From the NCBI RefSeq assembly GCF_000315625.1, contig NW_005434634.1, positions 170,264-234,263 of the forward strand: DNA of 64,000 nt. The letters run 5' to 3'. Below, one piece after another: positions 32,248-40,810 of the stretch; position 1 is the stretch's first letter; each line of letters begins with the position of its first letter. The position numbers and the translations under genes are program-made. The notes under the pieces were generated by a model. That model ran no database searches. It saw only the letters and a list, made by a program, of their open reading frames with translations, and was not told the origin of the DNA. The DNA comes from Guillardia theta CCMP2712 (taxonomy: Eukaryota; Cryptophyceae; Pyrenomonadales; Geminigeraceae).

Positions 32248-34211
32248 CGGCCAGTGGCCCCGGCACTTTTTGTGATCGAACAAATCTTGAACAGAGTGTA
32301 AGCCAACATTCTGACATTGTTAGCTAAGTAGGGCCCACATTCAGTACTATTGGTGCCGTGGGAAGCCACTCAAACGTGACCACTTTCATTCCCATTGTCG
32401 CAATGCAGGATCCCGGGAGTTGCACATTCAAGGGGATAGACCAGAATGTGAGGAATGATCAGCCATCAATATCATTTGAAACAATGCTGGACGAGCTTAG
32501 AATGGAGTTCAATGTTCCGGCAGGGTCCTCAGTTGAACAACTTATCCAACATGGACACTTTGTACTCGACATGCCATACACACCTTCTACTATCCTCACC
32601 GGGGTGCGGGTGTTGTATGCAAGACTGCATAGGTGTGAACCTTCATCCACTGCCAGTGTCTGCACTAAGGTAAGAATCCTTTTTGCCTTTCACAGACAGA
32701 ATCCCACTGCTCACCACTAACCCATTCTTCAGAGGAAGCGATTGTGCGAAGAAGGTCCAGACATCTCCCCTCCGCGGCCGGATGTCACAGCACTGCGTAC
32801 AGGGATGAAGCCTGATGACACACTTGATCTCAAATACAAAGTCTGGAGAACTCGACCCGAATGTACCGCTTACATTGAACATATCAACATGCGAGACGGC
32901 CACAAAGAAGTTCGACGACCGCAAGTTCCGACGTTGCACGGGACCCGTGGATACGTGTTGAAGTGTACTTGCTTCACATGCCCGTGAGACAACGTGGAAC
33001 ATTCTTTCTTCCCTCTCATTCACCTTTCCCGCCAGGTATAACATTGTCATCGCGAGGAAATGTAGCAACAAACAAGTTGGAGGGGAATATTTCACTGTGA
33101 AATTCTCTGCCTCAACTTTTTATCACCATGATTGTACGTCCCAACGGAAAGTATCTGTTCCGTACCTGATAGGTCTGCCCTGTTTCCGCATTATGGTAGC
33201 TTTCTGTGCTGGTAACAATGGGGAGCGTCGTATGACAGCAGTTCAGCTTCGTCACCTCCTCAAAATGCAACACGGTGTCGCAGCCAGTGAAGTCACAGTC
33301 CGCCGGGCTCGCCTACAGCTCGAGGCCGAGACGCAGAAAGAGTATGTTCGATCCTTCGCCATTCTTAACCAATGGCTGGCTAAGTACTCTCGCATGAATC
33401 ATGGCAGTCGTGCAGTCACCCTCCCACCTCATCAAGGTGACCATCATTGCATGTGTGGATTGCGCTTCCTTGGACAGGTAACTGTATGTCGGTGCAGTAC
33501 CTATTTCATGACACCATGAAACCACCTCGCCTGTAGGACTTCTGTCATGTCACTCACAGGTCTGATTCGCATGTGCGATGTGGCTGATGGTACTGTGATA
33601 CCTGTAGCTGCAGGTAAACATTCTTTGTCAACACGACACTTTTCATGCAGATCAGCTCCCTCACGCACATGATGTAGGTGTATTCGCGCAGTGGAAACAG
33701 GACCATGAAGCAGTCGGAGCGGAGACTGCAGACAACACGGCTTGGCTCTGGAATCAGCTGAAATGCACATCACTCGGGCCATGGCTATCTCGATCAAGTG
33801 GATCTCTAACAATCATGACCGACCGTTCCAGTGCCATGCTCAAAGGGGTACAGCAGGCTATGCCCCACGCCGACATGGTGGTGTGCTGTTCTCATCTCAT
33901 TGCCAACATCAATCATTACTGCTCAAGTCTGCTATATCACACAATTGTGCCCAATCACTCTGATGTGAGTAAGTAGGCAAGAAAGGACCCGGCGCTTCTC
34001 AATCCCAAGGGCTCTGATGCGGTAGGTGATACCCTCTGAAACCGTTGCTGCCCATCTGAAATGCTGAACATTACATAGATAGCTCGGACGCGACATGACT
34101 TTGACAAAGCCATGTTGGATTTGCAGAATGCTAACCCCCTCGATCATGAGTATCTCACCACCATTGGATTGTCGGATGTTCAATGGGTAAGTGCGGACTA
34201 ATAAAATAATC
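32248..34211 (+). mobile_element. Truncated Mutator-like (MULE) transposon fragment
   Basis: The interval interrupts the inverted duplication and encodes most of a MULE-type transposase. The right boundary (about 34,211) is exactly where ankyrin homology resumes, and cuts the transposase gene before its C-terminus. No clear terminal inverted repeats or target-site duplication were found by eye, so the insertion history is uncertain. Confidence 0.6.
32403..34193 (+). CDS. MULE-type transposase, 3'-truncated
   Basis: ATG 32403 opens 'MQDPGSCTFKGIDQNVRND'. Exons then give a zinc-type DNA-binding module: 'TRGYVLKCTCFTC' and 'GGEYFTVKFSASTFYHHDC', like the FAR1/WRKY-GCM1 fold of Mutator transposases. 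The linker helix follows ('LLKMQHGVAASEVTVRRARL', 'FAILNQWLAKYSRMNHGS'). Parts of the DDE core come next: 'GLIRMCDVADGTVIPVAA' (about 33,560), 'NTAWLWNQLKC' (about 33,740) and 'LTIMTDRSSAMLKGVQQAMP' to 'CSHLIANIN' (about 33,800-33,915). The last readable exon is 'ARTRHDFDKAMLDLQ' to 'GLSDVQW' (about 34,080-34,188). It ends at a donor site, and sequence from the ankyrin duplication follows. The gene is therefore probably non-functional. Confidence 0.65.
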
Positions 34212-34338
34212 GCATGGGAGAAGGGAGAGCTCGAGCTCATGAAGCTTCTCCTGTAGACCGTGAGGAGACAAGAATGGCATCCCCTTGAAGTCTCTCCCCC
34301 TATCTGCGTCTGTCTACAAGCTTGTGAGGGGCTCAAAG

Positions 34339-35030
34339 ATGCTGGCTGCTGTTGTTCGAGGAGATCTCAAGTCAGTTCAAGATGCCCTGAAGGACGGGTC
34401 GGACATCAACAGGTTTGGAATGTCTGATGTCAGGAACGAAAGCTCACAAGGATTGATCGCAGCTGCGACTGCCAGTGGGGAACATCTCCTTTGATGGCTG
34501 CTTGTGCTCCAACACAGAGACTCGAGGTGTTCCCTTGCTCTTGCATGACATTATTGTCAATCGTGAACCTTGTGTTTAGGTGCTTGCTTTCCTGCTTGAA
34601 GACAAGAAGTTGGACAAAGAACTGGTGAATGCGAGAGGGATGACAGGTCTCATCTCTACTCGACAAATAACATCATCTTGATGCTTTTCCAGCCCTGCAT
34701 CAGGCGGCATGGTACGGGCAGAACGAGGCAATTGAGATGCTGCTGAGAGCTGGGGTGTCTCTTGACAGCACAACACCTGAGGGTCACAGTGCCATGGACA
34801 TTGCCAAGCTGATGGGGCATGAATCCACTTCGAGGCTCTTGGAGGTCGCAAAGCAAGAAGCAGTGAAAGCACTGGCGGAAACCCCGGAGCAGCTGAGACA
34901 GAGGCTGAAGCAACAGCACAGCACGAATGTTCAGAGACGAATAGTACAACTGCAGAAGAGCTTGGCTTCCATGACAAGACGCTCACCAGCGGATTTCATT
35001 CGAGTACGGAATCTCCGCATTCACTTGTGA
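34339..35030 (+). pseudogene. Ankyrin-repeat gene, truncated duplicate
   Basis: Nearly identical to the copy at 22,053-21,158 through the ankyrin repeats ('MLAAVVRGDLKSVQDALKDG', 'MLLRAGVSLDSTTPEGHSAM') and the first half of the tail ('LRQRLKQQHSTNVQRRIVQL'). At about 34,990 the frame jumps into copied sequence from downstream of the original gene and ends after 'ADFIRVRNLRIHL' at 35030. About 85 C-terminal residues are missing. Introns and phases are otherwise preserved, so a shortened protein could still be made. Whether it is a gene or pseudogene cannot be decided here. Confidence 0.7.
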
Positions 35031-35147
35031 TGGAAGTCTTTGCCATCCCTTGCCTTGGTACCCTGGGGGCCTTGAGGACCGGTTTGGCCCCTTGCTCCCT
35101 CTTCACCTGTGCGGACGAGTCAGGGGAACACTTGCTCGTCCTTCTCT

Positions 35148-35181
35148 GTACGTGCTGCAAAGCATATCGTCCACCTTGTGA
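35148..35181 (+). repeat. 34-base fragment matching the start of the small membrane-protein gene at 37.8 kb
   Basis: GTACGTGCTGCAAAGCAT followed by [A/G]TCGTCCACCTTGTGA is shared with 37,823-37,856 with one mismatch. It directly abuts the right end of the inverted duplication. Confidence 0.75.
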
Positions 35182-35462
35182 CCCCCCCCCCCTCCAATAG
35201 ATATTACAAAGTACTACTATTGCTTCAACCTTTCATTGAAACCTATCTACAAATCAAACCAATGACTTGTCTTTATCTTTACAACATCTTTCGGAATGAA
35301 GTTTACGTACGGACTTGAGATAAAAACGGGAAGAAACATTCAATTCGTTGATTGGATGTGAGCAGGGTGGGAACCAAACATATCTGATCTGGAAGATCGC
35401 GAGTGTTTCATGCCCGATCCTGAGTAATTGCAATACACACCCTTGAATCTAATTTGAACCCG
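35182..35462. other. Poly-C run and AT-rich intergenic sequence
   Basis: It begins with a run of ten C and continues AT-rich. No gene or motif was seen. Confidence 0.5.
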
Positions 35463-35697
35463 TCAATAGTCGTTGAGGTCGCTCGTTTGCTCTTTCAAGG
35501 AGTCACTTGACGCGGTTTGATCAGATGCACTTTCCATTGGCTGTGTCAACTTTGTTTCTTCCAGACTGAACCTCAGTCTCGTTCTTTCCTTGGCTCGTCC
35601 GCCATCTTGCAGCTTTCTGACTGCCACAGCAATTTCTTCGAAGAAGTAAATATCTGCAACGCGTGCATGCGCAGCTGAAATTCCTGTTCCACTCATT
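35463..35697 (-). CDS. Small hypothetical protein
   Basis: An open frame of about 77 codons starts at ATG near 35,697 ('MSGTGISAAHARVADIYFFE') and runs through 'IAVAVRKLQDGGRAKERTRL' to a stop at 35463. It has balanced amino-acid use and an amphipathic helix, but no family was recognised. Evidence is limited to openness and composition. The GC-rich sequence upstream (35,700-35,910, ending in 'GTGACACTATAAGAAGG') could be its promoter or belong to neither gene. Confidence 0.35.
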
Positions 35698-36138
35698 GCT
35701 GCACAGTTCTGCACGCTCCTGCCCCTCACTGGGCCTCTCTGCCTTGATCGTTGGCTGCAGAGTCCAGGGCCGAGCCCCGGGGTGCTGATGGGCGGCCGAT
35801 CTGATCAGATCACATGCTGTTTCATCACTGTGACTACGGCCTACCAGCAGCCGTCGTCTACCCCAGCACGGTCACTCTCTTCGAGTACACAGTGACACTA
35901 TAAGAAGGTCGGTCAAGATATCTCACTTGGAAGACTTGCTTTCAACTTTCTCACTTGTCTTTTGAAATACTACAAGCAGAACAGACGGAGACTGTCACGG
36001 TACGACACGACACGAGACCTTTCCCGCAGAATTCAAAACTTGCACAGAAGTCAGTTTACAAAGGTTCTCTTTCATATACATGCTTCACAAAATAATCAAA
36101 ATTCAGTTTCACAAGCTGCCTTATGCTCTTGCCAGCCC

Positions 36139-36777
36139 TCATGGTACAGATTGACGCTTCCTCCTTGTTTTGTCCTTACCACCAGCCTCGTTGTCCCCTC
36201 CCGCTTCTTCGACCGATGTGACCACAACGTAGCCTTGCGACCTCGCCTGCTCGAAGGACGAGAACAGCTCAGACCTCATACGGCTCATGCATCGCCAGCA
36301 GCTGCATGCGCCAACGTGGGAGTGGGGGTTCTCGAGCACCTTGCACCGAAAGCTAAAACTCGTTCCGACGTGTGTTGGCAAAGTCCAACGGTTCGCCTGA
36401 TCTGCACTGGCTGCCTTTCTGAAACGAAAACGAACACTTGTGTTAGCTTCAGCCTCTTCGTCGTGTTCGGCAGTCTCTGCCTCTACGGTCGATCGAAGCT
36501 CTTGAAGTCCTTGCTGCCGCCTACCCACCCATTTCGTGATTATGAGCTTGATCAGGTTCCAACCCAGCAGCACGACAGACCGCATGAGGGAGCAGAAGAT
36601 GCCGACGAGGCAGCAATTCGCTCCCTTGAAGACGCCCTGATCCTTGTGCGACTGCATCATCAGCCTCAGCTTAGCGTATCGTCTACACCTGCTCCTTGTA
36701 GCGCTTGATTCTTTCTGCGTGAATTTCAAAAAAATCCGGAAACTGCGCTGCGCCTCTATAACTATTGTACACGTCAT
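36139..36777 (-). CDS. Small predicted membrane protein, paralogue A (Cys/His motif C-terminus)
   Basis: ATG 36777 opens 'MTCTIVIEAQRSFRIFLKF', and the frame stays open to the stop at 36139-36141, with a central hydrophobic stretch 'GIFCSLMRSVVLLGWNLIKL'. The last 70 codons ('SFRCKVLENPHSHVGACSCW', 'RCMSRMRSELFSSFEQARSQ', 'GYVVVTSVEEAGGDNEAGGK') are almost identical to the gene at 37,337-37,867. The Cys/His cluster C-x8-H-x4-C-x-C-x2-C could bind a metal. No known family was recognised. An intron between the variable N-terminal half and the conserved end is possible. Confidence 0.45.
   Translation of the reverse strand: MTCTIVIEAQRSFRIFLKFTQKESSATRSRCRRYAKLRLMMQSHKDQGVFKGANCCLVGIFCSLMRSVVLLGWNLIKLIITKWVGRRQQGLQELRSTVEAETAEHDEEAEANTSVRFRFRKAASADQANRWTLPTHVGTSFSFRCKVLENPHSHVGACSCWRCMSRMRSELFSSFEQARSQGYVVVTSVEEAGGDNEAGGKDKTRRKRQSVP
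36145..36354. repeat. 210-bp near-identical direct repeat, copy 1
   Basis: Matches 37,388-37,597 with only two differences seen by eye (T/C at 36,152 and C/A at 36,163). Both ends are abrupt: homology stops at 'CGAAAGCT' on the right. It corresponds to the conserved C-terminal coding part of the two paralogues. Confidence 0.9.
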
Positions 36778-37336
36778 ACAATATTATATCCTGTCGGCTG
36801 TAGCCGGATTAATTATGTACATTTAAACCAAGATTGTTCCCATAGTGTAGGAGGGTGTTGCTGCCTCCGAGCTCCCTTCTATCTTTCTCTGAGGCGGATC
36901 GATCTCCTGTTACCTACGAACTGGACTGACCACGGGTTTACGGTTTTTTTAATTAAGATATCGCTGTAGCCTTCCTAGGACCAGGTCTTAGTTCGACTAA
37001 GTGACTCCTCGTCGTGTAAACCCACCGACGAACATCGGAAGATTTTTGCAGTTTCTGTACACCTCTGATCATGCTCGAACAAGGGCATTACATTTTTGTT
37101 AAAATAGACCTTTGCACAATCTGCACCAAACTCGTAGCCAATGGTTTGTTGTGAAGTGCAAGCGCATAACATGCCCAGAGCAAACTAACAATCATCGATC
37201 TCTGAAAGGAAGGATGGATACATGCAAAAGTGTTTATTGTTGGGGTTTCATTCTTTTACACCGCTTTCTCCTGCAACTCCTACAGCAAGCTCGTTTTGAT
37301 TGTCAACTTGAGAATCGACTGTTGTCCGCAGCTGCT
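36778..37336. other. AT-rich spacer between the two paralogues
   Basis: No coherent gene. Short frames (65 and 89 codons) have no motif. A (T)7 followed by AATTAAG is present near 36,943. Confidence 0.5.
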
Positions 37337-37867
37337 TTAGGATGTATTTCGTTTCGGGCATTGATCACTGTAAAGACTTGAGTTGTCTACAGATCGACGC
37401 TTCCTACTTGTTTTGTCCTTACCACCAGCCTCGTTGTCCCCTCCCGCTTCTTCGACCGATGTGACCACAACGTAGCCTTGCGACCTCGCCTGCTCGAAGG
37501 ACGAGAACAGCTCAGACCTCATACGGCTCATGCATCGCCAGCAGCTGCATGCGCCAACGTGGGAGTGGGGGTTCTCGAGCACCTTGCACCGAAAGCTGAG
37601 TGCTGTTCCCAGATCTTCCTTCGACCCCTGGCATCTGCGAGCTGACCAGCCACCTCCCTCACCTTCACTGACTGCTCGTCTCTTTGAGAGGGAAAGGACA
37701 GGCTCCACTTGCTCATTCGAAGGATTGACGATGCGCGGAGAAGCGAAGAAACTAGTTATTAATTTCCTTGTCGCATACAAAATCTTTAAGACGAAGCCCA
37801 AGAAGCCAAACATGAAGTTTCGTACGTGCTGCAAAGCATGTCGTCCACCTTGTGATATACCTTGCAT
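37337..37867 (-). CDS. Small predicted membrane protein, paralogue B (Cys/His motif C-terminus)
   Basis: ATG 37867 opens 'MQGISQGGRHALQHVRN' and is followed by a hydrophobic segment, 'FMFGFLGFVLKILYATRKL'. After a variable linker the frame enters the same conserved block as paralogue A ('CKVLENPHSHVGACSCWRC') and ends 'YSDQCPKRNTS' at 37337. N-terminal halves of A and B share no obvious sequence but both contain one hydrophobic segment. The family is unknown. Confidence 0.5.
   Translation of the reverse strand: MQGISQGGRHALQHVRNFMFGFLGFVLKILYATRKLITSFFASPRIVNPSNEQVEPVLSLSKRRAVSEGEGGGWSARRCQGSKEDLGTALSFRCKVLENPHSHVGACSCWRCMSRMRSELFSSFEQARSQGYVVVTSVEEAGGDNEAGGKDKTSRKRRSVDNSSLYSDQCPKRNTS
37388..37597. 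repeat. 210-bp near-identical direct repeat, copy 2
   Basis: Partner of 36,145-36,354, same orientation, 1,243 bp downstream. Confidence 0.9.
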
Positions 37868-38162
37868 ACTTGTCCCACCAATAATCCTCCGCCCCCCCCC
37901 CCCTTCCCTTCCTTGCCTTCACCCGTGCGATGGGGTTGATTGATCTGTTTCAGATAGACCCAACTCTGATATCAACCTCCATAGCAGCATATTCCCCTCC
38001 CTCTCTCTTCTCTTCCCTCCTCTTCCCTCTCAAACTTCTTCCCTCCTCAATGTTCTTCGCAGAGGAACATTTGTGCACGATTGGTACCAACTCTTTCCCC
38101 CACCCCCACCCCCACCCCCACCCCCACCCCCACCGCAACGCATTCGATCTCTCCCTTGCGCT

Positions 38163-38620
38163 ATGTCAGCGCCGGCTGGTGTTGCGGCGGAGGGATCCTC
38201 CTCCTCGACTCCCGACCCTCCACGATATGCCGATCATGGGCCATCTCCTCCGGATCCTAACATACAGTTCTTTCCTCCTCCTTTACATGCGCCTCACCCT
38301 CCCCATCCCCACCATCCCCACCCACCACCTCCTCCACCTCCTCCTCTCCCGCAACTCAATCTCAGGGACCGATTGCTCCAGCATTTATCCTCGCTTGGCA
38401 CATCTCCGTATTCAGGTCTCATTCTTTTAGCATGTTTCATGACAATCATCATGATTTTGATCGTCATGATGATGATCTTGATCTTGATGGCATGTTTCCT
38501 CATAGGGATTACCATCACTTTCCTCATCCCAGCTATTCAAACCCTGTTGGAGATGCAAGACAAATATGCCACGTGTACAAGTCAACTCATGGCTAAGAAG
38601 TTCAGCTCGATGTCGGATTG
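38163..38620 (+). CDS. Proline-rich hypothetical protein
   Basis: ATG 38163 opens 'MSAPAGVAAEGSSSSTPDPP', followed by Pro/His-rich sequence and 'LPQLNLRDRLLQHLSSLG'. Beyond about 38,415 the frame enters an Ile/Met-rich stretch from an ATGATG repeat that may be an intron ending near 38,508. Exon structure and end are uncertain. The (CCCCCA)n tract at 38,098-38,131 just upstream is low complexity. No function is assigned. Confidence 0.3.
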
Positions 38621-39399
38621 AAACATCGGGGCAATCATTATTTACTAGTTTCGAAGATCATGTCACCATTGAAAATGAGGCACTGCATGTGTAGGAGGAA
38701 GGGCCGACAGTTCCCTTGATAAGTGTTCTATATCAACTTGTTCTAGGCTCTGTAAATCCGTTCAGTATCATCTACATCCCACAGGAACAGCATGTTCGAT
38801 CTTCACCTGCCCTGGTTTGCCTTGTTGCAGTCCTAGGAATTCTGCATGAATCCCATCTGCGATCTGCAACCTTCCCGTTCAGAAACGTGAAATCAACTTT
38901 CGCAGACACATACAAAGATCGAATCTATCCCTGTCCGATGAGCTCCAGCGATGTCATGGAGGATAGAATCTCCAATAGCACACACCCGAGATCTGTCGAC
39001 ATCCCCTGATACCTGTACATGCTTACTGGAAACGAAGTTGGACACATACACTTACTTCTTTGAGCCTTTGAAAAGCCTGTTCATACACGAGGGAGTGTGG
39101 TTTCCCGACATAAGTCACTTTCCTCTCTCCACACAGCTGTCACTGATTCAGTTCAACACCCTTTGACATGCACGATGCTGAAGTTCACATTCACCTGAGC
39201 CATTAGCATACTCTCGTACATCGCTGCCAGCTTTCATCGACGATTTCAAGTCATCTATTCGTAAAGGGAGTATCCTCATAGACATACCTTTCCTGGCATA
39301 GGAGAATCTTTGCCATCGGGACGGACAAAATCAGGATTTGTCACGACCATAGGCAACTGCGCAAAGCTGAGGAATCGCTGAGCAAAAATACTCTGAAGA
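38621..39399. other. Unassigned stretch
   Basis: Open frames of about 70-97 codons exist (for example 38,716-39,009), with fair composition but no motif or consistent splice chain. It may contain 3' exons of the Pro-rich gene. Confidence 0.35.
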
Positions 39400-40139
39400 T
39401 CACCAGTCGATTCGCAGCAATCTGAATCGAAGTCGACCGCAACATTGCATTAGCACTTTACCATCAGAGAATGAATGTACCTGCAGGCAGCTTCTTGCCT
39501 CCATGTCCCATGCCTGCTCGTGACTATCACATCTTCTACAAAGCAAAGAACTAGAATGGTTCACTTCATATTTGTTAGGACCCTCCCGTTGCAACACCTC
39601 CGAAAGTCCATGCTGTTCGGAGTGAGACATGAACAGAAAGAGTACAAGAGTACAGACCATGGTGAAGAGCCCTCGAGCGAGTACGAAGTCAGCATCTTCA
39701 ATGTCTGCGAATTCCAAGCCTGTTGAACAGATCGACCAGTCATCTACAGCCAAATGTTGTGAGCACTCGCAACCTGCTGATGTAACATACTGTTCGTCCT
39801 CTTCTCCATTCCCTACTTGAAAGTCATCAAACTCATTGATGACTCCCCAGGGGTCACCGAAAACGAAAACTTTGTTCCCAAGACTCTCGAATGGTGTGCC
39901 CGCTGTTAAACTCAAATTCTGCAAACGATGAACGCAAGGAACCTGGACGCTGAGAGAGACATTGCCATCCCACTTCTCCACTGGTGATCAGGTCTAGGAT
40001 TGAAGCACTATGGAAACCCATCCCTGTACACAAAAATATCACACATACAGCACTGCTCTTCCAACGTACCATCAATCTTGTTGAGAGAATTCCCCTTCCT
40101 CCTGGAAGAGTTCGACAGCAGAAAAATTTTCTTGCCCAT
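39400..40139 (-). CDS. Hypothetical protein with a hydrophobic segment
   Basis: ATG 40139 ('MGKKIFLLSNSSRRKGNSLN') is joined in phase across an 89-base intron to 'VEKWDGNVSLSVQVPCVHRL'. It continues 'GTPFESLGNKVFVFGDPWGV' and 'DDWSICSTGLEFADIEDADF', then a hydrophobic stretch 'GLFTMVCTLVLFLFM', and stops at 39400. The last stretch may be intronic, so the membrane segment is not certain. No family was recognised. Confidence 0.4.
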
Positions 40140-40357
40140 TTCTGCGATTTTTTCGACATAAGGGCTTTATTTTGACTTCTCAATCACTGATGTGCATGAT
40201 ATCAAATCCAAACCTTGCAATTGCTTCATGCATTCGACTGCTCCTCCCTTTCACTGGAAGTCAGGCTTTCGCACAGAGCAAGAATCAAGAAATACATAGG
40301 CTTTTTTGCCATCATGCATAACTCCCCACTGGTCTATCAGGAAGGCATCGTATCTAT

Positions 40358-40654
40358 TCACTTCATGAACCAACTACAACTCATCCAAAGGATCAACCTG
40401 TTGGCCAGCTCGCCGATCCCGTTCCATACTTGTGTTCCCTTCGTAGCGCTCTGACTCGCTTGGCCCATCAAAGATTGCACCCCGCGACTTCTGCTGATCC
40501 CGTCGACGGCTCTCTGATACGCACGAGGCAGCATGGTCGGTCTCATGGTGAACCCAACGCAGAGGTCGAGCATGAGCCATACACCCGCGCCCACCCGCCA
40601 TACCCCCATCATTGCTTGTATGAGGGAAATACCCTCTTCTCCACTCAGGCCCAT
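40358..40654 (-). CDS. Small hypothetical membrane protein
   Basis: ATG 40654 opens 'MGLSGEEGISLIQAMMGVWR', and the next segment, 'VGAGVWLMLDLCVGFTM', is hydrophobic. The rest is polar ('AYQRAVDGISRSRGVQSLMG') and the frame ends 'WMSCSWFMK' at 40358. It starts 156 bases from the divergent EF-hand gene. No known family. Confidence 0.4.
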   Translation of the reverse strand: MGLSGEEGISLIQAMMGVWRVGAGVWLMLDLCVGFTMRPTMLPRAYQRAVDGISRSRGVQSLMGQASQSATKGTQVWNGIGELANRLILWMSCSWFMK

Positions 40655-40810
40655 TATCGGTTACAGTTGCGTCAGGAATTCCGGTTACACTGCAACTGCA
40701 GCAACCGAGGTCTCCGTTGGAGCCAGGCCACTGTCAGGTGAAGGAGCACAACCGCAACCGGCAGCATGGCGTGAGGGGCGGGGGTGGCGGCGCTTGCAGG
40801 AGCTGACGAC

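Larger units (their letters stand above)
31713..35152 (+). repeat. Inverted duplication, right copy, with insertion
   Basis: Counterpart of 20,953-22,643 in the opposite orientation. Block II (31,713-32,247) and block I (34,213-35,152) are split by about 1.96 kb of Mutator-like transposase sequence. Block I has lost the stretch that encodes the ankyrin protein's C-terminal tail. The right end at 'CTCTGTAC' abuts a 34-base fragment that matches 37,823-37,856. Confidence 0.85.
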
